Shown one piece after another: positions 1 to 12,083 of a stretch of DNA of 64,000 nucleotides. The stretch comes from Rotaria sordida (Eukaryota; Rotifera; Eurotatoria; Philodinida; Philodinidae), in assembly GCA_905250125.1 (NCBI GenBank), contig CAJNOL010000401.1:1-64000 (forward strand), given 5' to 3'. Position 1 is the first letter of the stretch. Each line of letters starts with the position of its first letter. The translations under genes and the position numbers were made by a program. Under the pieces are notes generated by a model. That model saw nothing but the letters and a program-made list of their open reading frames with translations, ran no database searches and was not told the DNA's origin.

Positions 1-1630
1 AAAAAATGTAGTATTTTAATAGGACGACATAGTACTGAGCAGAATGTTATAACCATAATGTGATCTAAAATTACACTGCTACGCATCATACTCTTCTATT
101 GCCGAGAATATTATGCTATCAAGTTTAGCTCTCTGACATTTTGCATAATAATGTAGAATATGCCAACTACCCATAGTAATAAGACTATCTTACAAATCAA
201 GAATCAGTAACTCCGGATATATCTCTTTCAATCATATGACTATACTCATTTGAATAGCACAAGTTTATGAAGACTAAAAGGAAATCTTAGTCAACTAAAG
301 TGATTATTTTAAAAAATTTTATATCTTTGATTTGGTTTTTAAATTTAAATCAATAAGTGTCACCAAATTAATGAAAAAATGAAAAACTGTTCCGTTTCAT
401 CCTATTTCATAAGTGGATGTCCGTTCGGTCATGGTTAGTGTTAGAGTTAAAAGAAGATAGAACTGTAAGATAAATATTTCAAGAAATGATTCTTGACATT
501 TATCTAGTTTACAGCAATCGAAAAAGAAAACATCCGAATATCATTTTCTTCGATATTATATAAGGCGAAATCATTTCTTTTTTTTTATATAAAAATTTGA
601 TATTCCAGAAACAAATGAGTTCAAAATGATGTTGCCTTATATAATATCCGAGAAAATTCTTAGGATACAAGTTTTGTATTCAGTTCTTTTTTTAAATTCT
701 GACGTCTAAATTAATCGTCAATATGTGATAATTGATTATAAAATTATCTGCAACAACTATAAGAACAATCTGTGTGTGTTGTTTTTTCCAACTTCCAATC
801 CTTATTGAATTTCTAATTAATTTGATGCTATTCATCGACATAATACACGGACTAAAAAAAACAACATTGATAGTTACACAAATGATAAACTTACAGTGCT
901 GTAAGATATCAGTGGGCACATAACTGATATAATCAATTTGAACGATAAATATAATTAATTGTTTAATTTTGTTTTCATTACCGATGTGAGCAAGAACCAT
1001 AATTTGTTTAGTAATATGTTGGAAGAGAGTATTATTTAAACAGGAAAAACAAAATTTAATATTGCATAATCTTTTTTTTTTTTTTTCTTATAATATTTCG
1101 TATATCAATCTTCGAACATAAATCGATATATTTGAATTCATTACCTTTAAACCAATATGACACGATTCTTTTATTGAAATTCAAAATTTTAAGTTGACTA
1201 TAAGATTAGAATAGTCAGCAGCATGAAGACATATCATAAATTGATGACATGAAAACAAAATCAAGGATTTTAGTGAAGATTTTGTCTTGTACTATTAAAT
1301 CAAGTTGTTGACTATTTATATTAAGTAAAGAATAAACTGAGATAAATCATCTAAATTCATTTGAAATCATATAAGTCAGCTTAGCTCAATTTAAATATTC
1401 TGATGTACATCATAAACTTGGTTCCATACATTATTGAATTTTTGCATTAAAAGTATGTGTTTGATGTTAAACTTGGAAACTTTGGTTACTAATAATAATA
1501 AAACTATTTTTCTCTGTTTAAATAAAAAAAAACTGGATTTCTTATATTTCTTTCGTTTTTCTTCACTTATTGCTGTATATTATTGAATAAAGATGTATTT
1601 GATAACAAAAACATAAAAAAAAACTTAATA
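1..1630. other. AT-rich intergenic DNA, no feature seen
   Basis: Very AT-rich sequence with homopolymer A and T runs. Open frames are short, biased to AT codons and unlike any family I know. No tRNA-like cloverleaf, long tandem repeat or inverted repeat was noticed. Confidence 0.5.
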
Positions 1631-1633
1631 TAG

Positions 1634-1662
1634 GATGGGTATGGGTGTGGGGTGTGGGTATC
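1634..1662 (+). repeat. GT-rich tract resembling degenerate TGTGGG telomere units
   Basis: A short run of TGGG/TGTGGG-type units (tgggtatgggtgtgggg and following bases) stands out from the AT-rich surroundings. I recall TGTGGG as the telomeric hexamer reported for bdelloid rotifers. Similar tracts occur near 9302, 19776, 20400-20600 and 51727. The sequence shows only the similarity; interstitial telomere origin is inference. Confidence 0.4.
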
Positions 1663-2037
1663 GACATCACAACGAGACTCACGCACACACCCTACAGCCG
1701 TTTGCGGAAAGTTTTTTGGAATATATATTATTTCTCTTGGGGAAACAATGTACAACTTTCCCAACGAGTCTTTAATTGAACTTTACAGTTGGAGAAATTT
1801 TTCACCAAAACTTTGTCGTTCGGAGAAATTTTGCGTTTTTGTGACAGATTCTGTATTTCTGCCTAAAAAATAAACTATTTCCAACATCTATTCGATATAA
1901 TCAATATGTCTCCTTAGTTATCTCTTCTAACAATGGAGGTATTTGTATTGTAATCGAGCTAGACTTGATATTTTGGCGTCAAATGAAAGCTCTCACCGCC
2001 AAACTAACAACCCATGGGATAAAAGTTAGGATATATT

Positions 2038-2253
2038 CACTGCGAAACGCGTTAATGCTGACCGATTTAACGCGTTCGCAGCGTTTCCCATGATAAGAAA
2101 CGTATACAACCCTTTTTTCCACTTACTCAAAACGCGTTTCGAAGCCACAATTCTCGGATGAAAACGAAAAGTATATCGTCTCGCGGCGTTTTTAACCGAT
2201 TTAACAGTTGCGAAACGCGTTAAACCGGTCAGCATTAATGCGTTTCACAGCAT
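2038..2253. repeat. Small fold-back (inverted-repeat) element
   Basis: Arms at 2038-2080 and 2210-2253 are reverse complements at roughly 85-90% (core gttaatgctgaccg versus cggtcagcattaa) and are rich in the CpG-containing words aaacgcgtt and gcgaaacgc, which also recur in the spacer. The structure resembles a MITE or fold-back element. I could not identify a target-site duplication. Confidence 0.6.
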
Positions 2254-2830
2254 TTATAGTCGTAACTGATTTAAAATTATTTTCATCTTTATCTCTAGAG
2301 CAAAAAAAACTTTCGATAACATGTTGTTGTTGAAAATAATTTTAAAACTTCAAGTGATTTACTTAGTTTATCCATTTTGTTTATTTTATATTCAAATCAT
2401 TTATTTTAAAGCTAAATAAATAAGTTTAAACATTTTTTGATAATCATAATAAATGAATGAATAATTGACGGAAAAAGTCTAACATCGATTGAATATTCAC
2501 CTGCATCAATGGATGAACGAAAAACTATTCTACAAATCTTTATGTTAGATCAATAATTTTTACTGTAAATTATTATTTAACAAAAATCAATTACTGCACT
2601 TGTTCTATTTGAACTTCTGTTTTACTATATTATATTCAATCAATATGATCATAAAATAATATTTTTGTAAAACCTGATGTAATACATAACAAAATGATTA
2701 AATTTATAAAAATTTCTTTATCACTTTCTTCTTTCAATTATCTCTTATATATGTATATGTTACTAATCAAAGAGAATAGTCGATAATTCTTTTTTTGTGT
2801 TCTTCTTTCGTTCAGTCATCACTCTTATAG

Positions 2831-2946
2831 CATGATATTGAGTGCACGACATGTCATTTGTTCTTACACATTCCAGACGAAAAGAAAAATAAATTGAACA
2901 TAACATGTGTAAAGACGACATAGATATCGTGCACTCAATATCACAG
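2831..2946. repeat. Imperfect palindrome
   Basis: The sequence tgatattgagtgcacga near 2834 is repeated as its reverse complement near 2924-2941, with weaker pairing towards the centre. This gives a roughly 115-bp hairpin. It may be a very small MITE. No flanking duplication was recognised. Confidence 0.5.
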
Positions 2947-3411
2947 CATGAGACAAAACAACCGGTTGTCATTATACGCTGCGTATTAAAATTCCGTCAA
3001 CGTCGTCTTTCTTCTCGTTCTTCGTAACAGAAGAAAAAAAATTTAAATCAAACGGAGCTTTTGAGGGTGGCTCTAAAACAAAATGAACCTTCCCAGGGAT
3101 ATCCGACGTTCTGTTGGTAACCTGTACAGGCGTGTAGATGGTAGGCTTTCATAACATACATCTATGTGTGTATGACTAGAAGCATCCATCTCGTCATCGT
3201 CTTTCCGAAGATGATGATCATGGATGTACTAGTTATGTATACATAAATGTATGTTTGCTTTATCACTGCCGGCTTTGTCCACTGTACAACCCAATAGAAT
3301 ATGGAGGGTATCCCTGGTCGCGCGTGCGCGAAATTCGTTGCAGTTGGTGCGCTTCGGCGAGCCAAACGTGTTCGAGAAGGCCAATTTATTTTCTTGTTTA
3401 AAAAAAAACAA

Positions 3412-5580
3412 TTACATTTTCTTTTTTACATTGTCAATGTTATTTTGTGACTTCGTAATCTTAGGATGCTGTGGTGGAAGAGACTTTTCACGTATATTAC
3501 ATGCTCTTTGTAGAAACGATAGTGATTTTGTGTAGTCACCCATGTCTTCATGAACGAGACCAATGTTTTCGTAAGTATCAGCTAAGGAGGGATGATTCGG
3601 AGGGAGAGCTATTTTTTTGATTTCAAGTGATCGTTCGTACGATGAAAGTGCTTTCGAGTACTCGCCCGTGTTATAATACACCATACCGATGTTGTTGTAG
3701 GAAGAAGCCAAGTCGGGATGATTCGGAGGGAGAGCTATTTTTTGGATTTCAAGTGATCGTTCATACGATGAAAGTGCTTTCGAGTACTCGCCCATGTTAT
3801 CATACACCATACCGATGTTGTTGTAGGAAGCAGCCAAGTTGGGATGATTCGGAGGGAGAGCTTTCAGACTGATCTCCAGGTCTTTTTCGTAATATGAAAG
3901 TGCTTTCGAGTACTCGCCCATGTTTCTATACACTAAACCGATGTTATTGTAGGTAGAAGCCAAGTTGGGATCATTAGGAGGGAGAGTTTTCTCTTTTATA
4001 TCTAAAGATTTTTGATAAAATTCGATGGCCTCATTGTATTGTCCTAGATTATCCTTAATCATTCCAAGGTAGTGATAACAGTAGGATTTATCACTTTCAT
4101 TTGATACCTCCTGGAGTAACATGTTGTACAATTGTTCGACTTTATTATTCTCGCCGAGTTTCCATAACAATAAACCCATTTTTTGCCATCCTGTACCAGT
4201 AATCTCTTTTCGTAATTGTTTGGTGAGATCACTTAGCTGATGGTCATCGTTGTCATTGGTGAGCGTTAGGTGTACTTGCTGTAATGTTCTTCCGTTTTCT
4301 TTCTTAGGTTCGATTTTCTGGACGCGAAAAATGGTATGAGTAGAGAAGAGAATCTCTTTTTCGTTGGAATACTCGCTAATGGCACTGACGGAAGCAAAGA
4401 TTGCTGCTGATGATGGTGAAGATGAATGTGATTGATCAATTGTTATGATGAATAGTACAGCGATCATATTATCGTCAGTAGACGAAGTAAAGCGCATTGC
4501 AATCATACGATCCTCACTTGTTGATAAGAAATTGTTAAAGGATATGAGTTTATCTTGTTTAATTTTGTTTTGAAAATCTTCCTTTCTCATGATTTGACCT
4601 CGATAGACAGTACTTGGTAAAGCAACTGCCTGAGTTCCATTAGATTGTTCGAGATGAAGTTTTTCGATATTATGGTGAACGTCACAAATGAAGAAACCCA
4701 TTTTTAGAAGAGTACTGACGTCTAGAGAGCGCAGAGCTTTGTTGACAAGTTGGTACGTAAAACATTGCTGGGTGTACCACCAAATGGGTTTGTCATCGAC
4801 AGTTCCAGGATGGCGGTTACCAAATTTATCAATAATTTTGAAGGTTATATTATCGTTAGCATACTCTTCACCAAATTTATTGATAAATTCCAACTGTTCA
4901 TTATTTTCGACATAGTCCGGGTGTTTACGGGCATATTCGACTAAATCTTTCACTTCTTTCGTTTTATGAAAATCGATTGTGAGAATAATTTCTTTGAAAA
5001 GTTGTGTATACATGAATGAGGGTTCGATTTCAGAACCGATTGGGACAGAATCTTCGTCACATTGTCGAGCAGATTGTCGAACTGCATCACAAATTGGAAT
5101 AATTTCAGTGAAAACACCTTTCACTTTGGGCCAGTCTTTTGCCCATTCTTCATATTTTTCTTTTTTTTGACAGAATACATAAATTGAATAGAGTTGTGTC
5201 ATATTATGAACGCGTGGCACAACAGTTTCACATAGTGCACCAGAAATAATAAGAAGTATTTTTTGGTTTTGAAGTTGTAGTATATACTCGATGCATTCAT
5301 CAGTTTCGCAGAATGTTTCAATCTTATTAACGGTACGTCGTAGCTGTTTGATTGAATGACCATAATCATCTACTGATTCATCGAATTTTTCATCCAACCA
5401 TACAAGAAGAAAATTTTGAACAAGTTCATCTAAAGGTACTACGATTCGACTACGATCTCGTTTTGGATTTTGATTTAAATCTAATTGTTGATTTAATGTA
5501 GTAGATGATGTTGGTAATAATGATGAACGTTCGTTGGGTAGATTGCCTATTGGCATTGGCGAGGATGCTCCGCAACCCAT
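3412..5580 (-). CDS. NAD-arginine ADP-ribosyltransferase fused to C-terminal TPRs (722 aa, single exon)
   Basis: The uninterrupted frame starts with MGCGASS. Gly2, Cys3 and Ser6 fit an N-myristoylation motif with an adjacent palmitoylatable cysteine, and there is no signal peptide, so a cytosolic membrane-anchored enzyme is likely. Residues about 45-300 form a conserved-looking but unnamed N-terminal region. The ART fold follows, with the R-S-ExE signature of arginine-specific transferases: R327 in STVYRGQ, STS at 353-355, and E407-K-E409 in SNEKEILF. Residues about 500-710 hold five 42-residue TPRs of the kinesin-light-chain type (YNNIGxVYxxxGEYSKALSxYE...ALPPNHPxLA). A polyadenylation signal AATAAA lies just downstream on the minus strand (about 3385-3390). 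The ART-TPR combination is, as I recall, abundant in bdelloids. The catalytic residues are intact; the substrate is unknown. Confidence 0.93.
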   Translation of the reverse strand: MGCGASSPMPIGNLPNERSSLLPTSSTTLNQQLDLNQNPKRDRSRIVVPLDELVQNFLLVWLDEKFDESVDDYGHSIKQLRRTVNKIETFCETDECIEYILQLQNQKILLIISGALCETVVPRVHNMTQLYSIYVFCQKKEKYEEWAKDWPKVKGVFTEIIPICDAVRQSARQCDEDSVPIGSEIEPSFMYTQLFKEIILTIDFHKTKEVKDLVEYARKHPDYVENNEQLEFINKFGEEYANDNITFKIIDKFGNRHPGTVDDKPIWWYTQQCFTYQLVNKALRSLDVSTLLKMGFFICDVHHNIEKLHLEQSNGTQAVALPSTVYRGQIMRKEDFQNKIKQDKLISFNNFLSTSEDRMIAMRFTSSTDDNMIAVLFIITIDQSHSSSPSSAAIFASVSAISEYSNEKEILFSTHTIFRVQKIEPKKENGRTLQQVHLTLTNDNDDHQLSDLTKQLRKEITGTGWQKMGLLLWKLGENNKVEQLYNMLLQEVSNESDKSYCYHYLGMIKDNLGQYNEAIEFYQKSLDIKEKTLPPNDPNLASTYNNIGLVYRNMGEYSKALSYYEKDLEISLKALPPNHPNLAASYNNIGMVYDNMGEYSKALSSYERSLEIQKIALPPNHPDLASSYNNIGMVYYNTGEYSKALSSYERSLEIKKIALPPNHPSLADTYENIGLVHEDMGDYTKSLSFLQRACNIREKSLPPQHPKITKSQNNIDNVKKKM
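3627..3990 (-). repeat. Near-identical 126-bp TPR-coding units
   Basis: Inside the TPR-ART gene, adjacent units encoding TPRs B, C and D differ by only a few bases per 126 bp over long stretches (for example both copies of tacgatgaaagtgctttcga), whereas the first and last TPRs are more diverged. This fits recent unit duplication or gene conversion within the array. Confidence 0.75.
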
Positions 5581-6340
5581 ATTGATTGATTGTATGTGAC
5601 GTAAATATAGATAATAAATATTAAAGAATGTTAATCTGAAATCACAAATGAATGAATGAGAATGCTAATCAAAGAGAATGAAAGCTTCTTGGTTTATTTT
5701 ATCATCTATCAATGTTCTTTTATTTTTGTGCTTTTTTTCCGACATAGAGACATGTTACCTAGCGTTAATTTGAAAAAGACGAAGGAAGGAGGAGCATTGT
5801 TTTACATGATTGTAAATTTATTTTGTCTTATTTACACGGTTCCTTACCAATTAATCTATTATAATTTGCTCTTACCTTTTAATCCATTACAGTTTTATAT
5901 ATTGAAGATAAGTGATTTTCTCGAGATTCGAACATGAAATCTAAAATTTTGTTTGATTATCTGAAATGCTTGTGTTTACAAATTATACGATTACCATTGA
6001 ATCAAAGTCATCCAAGTATAATAAAATTAGAACCTTTATATAAATTGTTTCAAAGAGAAATGGCGCAATTACATTGGAAATCAATTAAAATCAATTAGAA
6101 TAAAAAAACTGATGAGTCTTATTTTTTACACTTCGATTTCATGATGAGAGAAATACTAAGTTCGAATAATTCTTATGGGATTAAAGTAGTTTACAACATA
6201 TCTTGATGACTAATTTAGACATTGATCGTCGTAGAGTATGCTGAAAACTGGGTGTGTCATTCTGACTTACACATGTAAAACAAAAAAAAACAAAGCCACA
6301 AGAAATTAAATTATATATACCAATGTTGAATTAAGTTGAA
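5581..6340. other. Upstream region of the TPR-ART gene, no other feature
   Basis: AT-rich DNA directly 5' of the minus-strand ART gene. It presumably contains its promoter, but no TATA or initiator element can be assigned with confidence because TA-rich words are everywhere. No further coding sequence is supported. Confidence 0.4.
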
Positions 6341-7075
6341 TAATTTAATGAATTATAAGTGATTTCTACAAATGGTAATCAATTAAAAATCCAATCGATT
6401 ATAATAGATTCTAAGAATAATCTATTAAAATTTGTTTTCTACTTAATAGTCTAAATAATTAATAAAAAATTGAATCGATCAAAATAGATTGGATTTTTCA
6501 CGGATTATTTCAATTATATACTGAATAACAGATTTTAATAGATTATTCATAGAATCTATTATGATCGATTGGTTTTTTGATAGTCATTTCAACTTATTGC
6601 CAAACGAATCGGTTTTAATTAATCAACGTCTATAGAAATTACTTATAATTGATTAAATTATTCAGTTTAATCCGACATTTCACATATAACCAATTCTTCT
6701 TGATTTTTCAGAGAATAATCAGTTTTATTCTAATTTATTGTGCGGTTTTCTTTTACATGAGATATTAATACTGATTAGATTTCTAATTGCTTACTTAGAG
6801 CTATTCGAAAGAAAACAAATTTCAATATATTATTCGCAATAAGTCGGATTATAATAGATTGTTTTCAAAATCTATGAATATTAATTAGGTTTCTAATCGA
6901 CTGTTGGTGAGAAAATCGTTTATTATAGATTAATTGGAACACATAAGAAAATTGGTTAGATATATAATTGGTTATTTAGAGTAATTTGAAAAATAATGGA
7001 TTTCGATAAATTTTTCGAGAATAGATTGATTAAAATAGACTGTGCCTGGAATCTATTAGAATTGTATTTTCTCTT
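6340..7075. repeat. Degenerate AT-rich array of AATAGATT / AATCTATT words
   Basis: The words ataatagatt, aatctatt, atcgatt and their complements recur in both orientations every 20-60 bases over about 700 bp, for example near 6397, 6425, 6530, 6850 and 7020. This gives many small hairpins. It is probably an old, decayed palindromic or tandem repeat. There is no fixed period. Confidence 0.5.
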
Positions 7076-8700
7076 CTAATGAATTATTTCATTTGTTCAT
7101 CACATAAACAATTAAAATAAATGACCGATAGAAAGAGAATATTGAAAATTTTATTATTTGCCCTTAGCATAAAACTTTTAGAAATAAAAAGTATTCTGTG
7201 ACTTTTCAAAGCTTGTGATAGTAACGAAAAAACATTCGTTCGAATGGTAATGTTTTTTTTTATATTTCTTCGATGAAATACAATTGTTAACATAATCCTT
7301 CTATCTAAAAGCTAACAAATTAGTAAAACTGAATTATGGACAATAGCATTCTTCAATAAAGATAATATGAGTATCATGTTCTTCGCTAGAATTCGACCGT
7401 TCTCAAAATTACTCGGAATCGAACTGAAATTGCTGGTTGTGATTAGAAAAAACGAAAAAAAGAACGGTTCCTTCTTTGCTTCCTAAAATCTGTTCTAGGA
7501 ACCGATAATTTTACGATTATATCAATAATATCAATCGAGTAATAGATTTCTTTTTTTTTCGCATTCTCATTTTTCAATTTTAAGATTGTTCATGTTTATT
7601 ATTTCATTAGAAAAAAAACTACTTCTCCAAATAGTTAAAAAAAATGAAAAGATCAAGAAGGAAAATACTTTCATACAGTATGCAGGTATGAAGCTATCAA
7701 TATAAATAGTCCAAAACAAAATTTGACTTCCTCATTTTCTTTATTTTCTTCAGGATCATCTGTACCACGAACACAGTGATCTCTGTCGCTCATTTTTAAA
7801 TTTCTTTGTAGTTGTTGTAGAAGCAGATTGTTCTTCACTTCCATAGCAGATCGTAGAAGGAAGATAGTTGCGCGATAAGTTTTCTATTTATTTCAGTTGT
7901 GGGTGAATCCGTGGAATTAGAGGTAATAGAAAAAAAAACTCTTTTGACAAGTGAACTTTAGAGATCCATATCATTCTCTAGGAATAACTCAATGTATTTG
8001 TAATAATTAGATATGTTAAAGATCTGAACTAGTTTAGCATATGATTTATTCTTCGACGTTTGATAGAGCTTATAATGTTAGACATTTTTCAAGTAAATAT
8101 AACTCCGAACAGTTTTTATTTTACTAGAAATAGATTCAGAACATTTTAAACAATGAACAACCCTAAACTTTGAAAAAAAAGACTTTTTTTCTTTTTCAAA
8201 ATTTCGATAAAGTGCTGTTTAGTTTGATTCACCATTTATGATATTTTGAATCTATTTCCAACAAAATAAAAAGAATTTCGAAATAAACACTTTTATCAAA
8301 ACATCAGAAATTAAAAGCTCTACAAATATTGAAGATTTCACCCGATTTTCTGATGTAGTTGAGATCATCAACATATTCAATAATAAATACATTGAGTTGT
8401 ATCTAAAAGCAAAAGGATATAAATCTCCAAGCTTTATTTCCCAAAAAATGCTTTTATCATTATCATTATTTGTTATCAATGATGTTATGTTAAACTAGAA
8501 TGTCAAAATTTTAAAAAATCAACATTCTTTTCCATCCACACCAGTATAAAAACTACACAATGTACCACTATAGCGATCATGAACATTTTTGACTGAAAAT
8601 GATACTGGATTTGAAGAGTTTCTTAGTAACTATTAAAACAATTTTCGATTCTGAGTTATAGAAATCGAAAAAATCGAGTATCGGTTCTATTTTGCTGCAA
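7076..8700. other. AT-rich intergenic DNA, no feature seen
   Basis: No repeat, RNA gene or coding sequence that I can support. Open frames here are short and of random-looking composition. Confidence 0.4.
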
Positions 8701-8869
8701 GCACAGGATTCTATTCTTCGCCTACATCCAAATGGTCGTTCTTGTGACAGGAGAACGAAAGAAAGAAAGAGTTGTAAAGAACTTCGTTAGTCTTCTTAGA
8801 GAGACACAAAGATTTTTTTTGTTCTTTCTATTAATACCTATTTTTCTTGGGTTGCTATGAGAATATGCT

Positions 8870-9340
8870 TTGTTTCCTAGTGAAAGATTTCTAATCGTAC
8901 ATTGCAAAAGTATTCGTGAGAAAAGTCCACATCAAAGAACACTGAGGAAACAAATGCATTATCGTTGTTGAAGAAAGAAGAATCGAAAAAAATAGAATCA
9001 CAATAGAGTGAATATTATTGCTGTCTATTTTTTTTTCCAACATAATAATCTGTTTGAGCAACCAGAGAGACCATGTATTTGAAATTGATAAGATTTCAAA
9101 AGCAAACAAAACATTTCTGTTTCTTTTCCAAGACATTTGTTAAAACGAATAATAAATAATGGTTCATTTTAGAGTTTTAAATTCTATTTAGCATCCATTG
9201 ACTCATAATTTCGTTCATGTACATCAAATTGTTTAAATAAAAATAGTGAACAAGAGTTAAAAATAAAAATATTCCATGATATGTAATGAATAAGATGGAT
9301 TGGTGTGGGTGTAGGTGTGATTATGGGTGTGGATGTGTAT
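8870..9340. repeat. Divergent copy of a dispersed repeat, ending in a GT-rich tract
   Basis: Segments such as ccaacataataat, gagaccatgt and gataagatttcaaaagcaaa match the better copies at 10200-10760 and 18960-19500 in the same order and orientation. The copy is followed at 9302-9337 by a TGGGTGTGG-rich tract. It is more diverged than the other two copies. Confidence 0.6.
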
Positions 9341-9866
9341 TAGGCTAGTGACCTTCTCTTCATCCACACCCATACCGTACATGAAGACCATTTCATAAGT
9401 TATCTCGTTATTAAATTTGAGTCTCTCTCTTTCTTTTCTCAAGATACTAATAAACTATAATCAATAGTAACAATTGAAATTCGACTAGATATTGAAAACA
9501 AGATCGGTTTTCTTAAATTTGACATCAAAAAAAATTCTAATTTCTGTAGATTAGCTACAAATATTACCTTTTCTATAGTGTTAATGAAGTTTCTATTGTA
9601 TTTATTCTTATCAATTGATCATGACTTTTGAGACACCTTGTGTATCCAATATTACAATTATGACTATCTGCATTCGATATCATGTACAACAACTATAATT
9701 GAAATTACATTCATACTCTAATCTTTTATATTATATTAATGTATCCAATTTCAAAAGTAAAGTCTTTAATGAAAACACCAAATAGACATAGAGCTATACT
9801 TAATACTATTCTACATAAACGAATGCCTACCTTGACGATAGTGAGTTTTTCTTCTTTCAATTATGA

Positions 9867-10109
9867 ATGAAATATCCGTTTTGTTGGTTGCTACTCAGCA
9901 TGGTTGTTATTTCTTTGACTATGGTTGTCAACATTCTCTTGTTTACGTTACTATATGAAAAAACTGTTACAATGAATAATGAAATGGAATTCTACAATGT
10001 CAAAATGAAAGAAAAAGCTACCATCCTCTTTCAGTTTCAACAAATGACGTACTTTAATCGAAAGACGCAGTTAGTAAATAAAGAAAGAAAAAATGAGAAC
10101 TCATGCTGA
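9867..10109 (+). CDS. Possible small membrane protein (80 aa), doubtful
   Basis: ATG-initiated 80-codon frame. Residues 7-29 are strongly hydrophobic and would form a membrane segment or signal anchor; the rest is polar (NNEMEFYNVKMKEK...). Third codon positions are less AT-rich than in the certain genes of this window, so it could equally be a chance frame. The shape recalls the short membrane-spanning N-terminus of some collagens, but there is no Gly-X-Y tract downstream. I do not recognise the protein. Confidence 0.2.
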   Translation: MKYPFCWLLLSMVVISLTMVVNILLFTLLYEKTVTMNNEMEFYNVKMKEKATILFQFQQMTYFNRKTQLVNKERKNENSC

Positions 10110-10199
10110 CAAGTATTTTTTGAAAAAATAATGAAAATGTATGAACAATTAAAGTTATACAAATAATGAGAATGTTTTTTTCTTAAAGGAGAATTATCG

Positions 10200-10760
10200 T
10201 TGTAAAATAAAGTATTTCATTCGATCTAACAAATAGAAATGTTGTTCTTCCATTCAACCACAGATCAAGTAGAATAAAGGATAAAGAAGTAAAAATTTCA
10301 TCAATATTTTCTTAATAGAAAAAAATATTTAAAAAAAATGAAATTATTTTTTTTTTCTCAATTATAAATCGAAATAGATTTCTTTCGCTTCTTAATCATT
10401 TGTCGTTAAGGGCGTATGTTATGTTTACCTTTGAAAGATTTTTCATAGTTCGTTTCAAGAGTATCTACAGGACAGAAAAAAACAACAACGAAACAAATCC
10501 ATTGTTGTCATCGAAGGAAGAAGAAGAATTGAAAAAAACAAATAAAATCTGTATTGAATAAAGTTTATTTTAATAGTTGCCTAGTTTTTTTTTTGTCCAA
10601 CATAATAATAGGTTTGAGTAATCAAAGAGACCATGTGATTGAAATCGATAAGATTTCAAAAGCAAACAAAATATTTCTTTTTCAAGACGTTTTATTTTTT
10701 TATAAACGAACAAACTAGTGAATAAGTGTTCAGTATGAGACATTAAATGATATGTAATGA
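10200..10760. repeat. Dispersed repeat, copy A
   Basis: Strong match to 18960-19500, including atgttatgtttacctttgaa and tagttcgtttcaagagtat, the gaaggaagaagaagaattga purine tract, and the ccaacataataat/gataagatttcaaaagcaaa block. The two copies are roughly 85-90% identical over the best 330 bp. No terminal inverted repeat or coding potential was seen, so its class is unknown. Confidence 0.75.
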
Positions 10761-11250
10761 ATGAGATAAATGGTGTCGGTAGGTTTAAGTAAAAATTTCA
10801 TTTATTTACCAGCTCCTCTTCTTTTTATTCAAAATGATTCACGGTTAATGATCCTCTGCTTGAATGGCATCTATATACTGCAAAGAATCTGTGTATTGAT
10901 ATAAACAGGGTGTCCGGAAAATAACCTATCATAAGTTTTCTCTTATATCTTCGTCAGTTTATTGAACTTTATTAAACAAGTGTTTAATTAAATGACTGGT
11001 AAATATACCAAGATTTTATTTATCCAAACGATCCTCTATATAATTGCGTAAACCTATGAACTTTGATAGAAATACAAAAATCTCGCTTATTCTTTATCAG
11101 ATACGAATAATTCAAAATCTAATTGGGGTTTCTTCTCTGATATTTTCGTATGATTAGATAGAGCATGTCGAATTCCGAAAGAGTGTGCATATTTAAAAAA
11201 ATTAAATCTTTTCTTTGAAGCAATATCTACAGAAAATCTACACGCAGAAT

Positions 11251-11597
11251 GCATGCTCATAATTAGAACTGAGTTTTTATATGCTTATATTTCCATTTTA
11301 ATATCTCAGTTAAACAATGAACAAACTCAAAGCTCACACCCAAATAGAAAAATGTTTTTTTTTTGAATTCATTGGTTAAAAAAATAATTCTAAAAATATG
11401 TTAACTAGTGACCAAGTTATAAATGGTAGAAAGAACGTGGTTAGTGTCATTCTATTTATGTGTAATATCTTAAGGAAGAATGTCAATATAAAAATTGAAA
11501 GAAACATTCATCAATAAACTTGTTCCTTATATTTTTCTTTATCTGTCTACAAAGGTTCAACTGAAAATCTTCTTTCATTAGTTAGATATAAGTAATA
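11251..11597. repeat. Left arm of a long inverted repeat
   Basis: About 345 bp from catgctcataattagaactg to ttagttagatataa. It is repeated in reverse complement at 13131-13478 with high identity (for example ctttatctgtctacaaaggt against acctttgtagacagataaag). The 1.5 kb between the arms contains a separate hAT-like insertion. The pair may be the long terminal inverted repeats of a DNA transposon or an inverted duplication. Confidence 0.8.
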
Positions 11598-11826
11598 CAA
11601 ACAGAAAATAAAATCCCTAAGCTGTTGATGATGAAATGATTTCTATGAGATAGGACACTGAAATAATCAATGAAGACAAGACTAAATGCTAAAGTAAATG
11701 TCTTTATCGTCTTTCACATTTAATCCGGTATATGCTTTAAGATCTCAGCAAGATGTAGATCATATTTTTACGCAGAAATCGTTTGATTTCAGAATTATTT
11801 TTTGTTTTTTACTTGTTGCATGAGAC

Positions 11827-12083
11827 CAAGGGGGAAACGGCGGACTTGAAGTAGAAAAGTACGTCAAAGTACGTCAAAGTAGACTACTTGAAGTAGCTCA
11901 AAGTACCACCCAAGTAGCCCAAAGTAGGAACAAGTAGCTTAAAGTAACTTCAAGTAACTTCAGGTAAATTTGAAGTTGAAAAATACTTCAAAGTAAGCTA
12001 CTTCAAATAGCTGAAAGTAACTTGAATTAGCTTAAAGTAGCTCAAAGTAACTTCAAGTCCAAAAGTCCGCCGTTTCCCCCTTG
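11827..12083. mobile_element. Non-autonomous hAT-like element with 8-bp target duplication
   Basis: The terminal inverted repeats are caagggggaaacggcgg at the left and its exact complement at the right. The element is flanked by perfect 8-bp direct repeats catgagac at 11819-11826 and 12084-12091. An 8-bp duplication and CARGGG-type ends are typical of the hAT superfamily. The 257-bp interior has no transposase; it is filled with degenerate copies of cttcaagtag/caaagtag-like words. All of this is read directly; only the hAT assignment is family knowledge. Confidence 0.88.
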
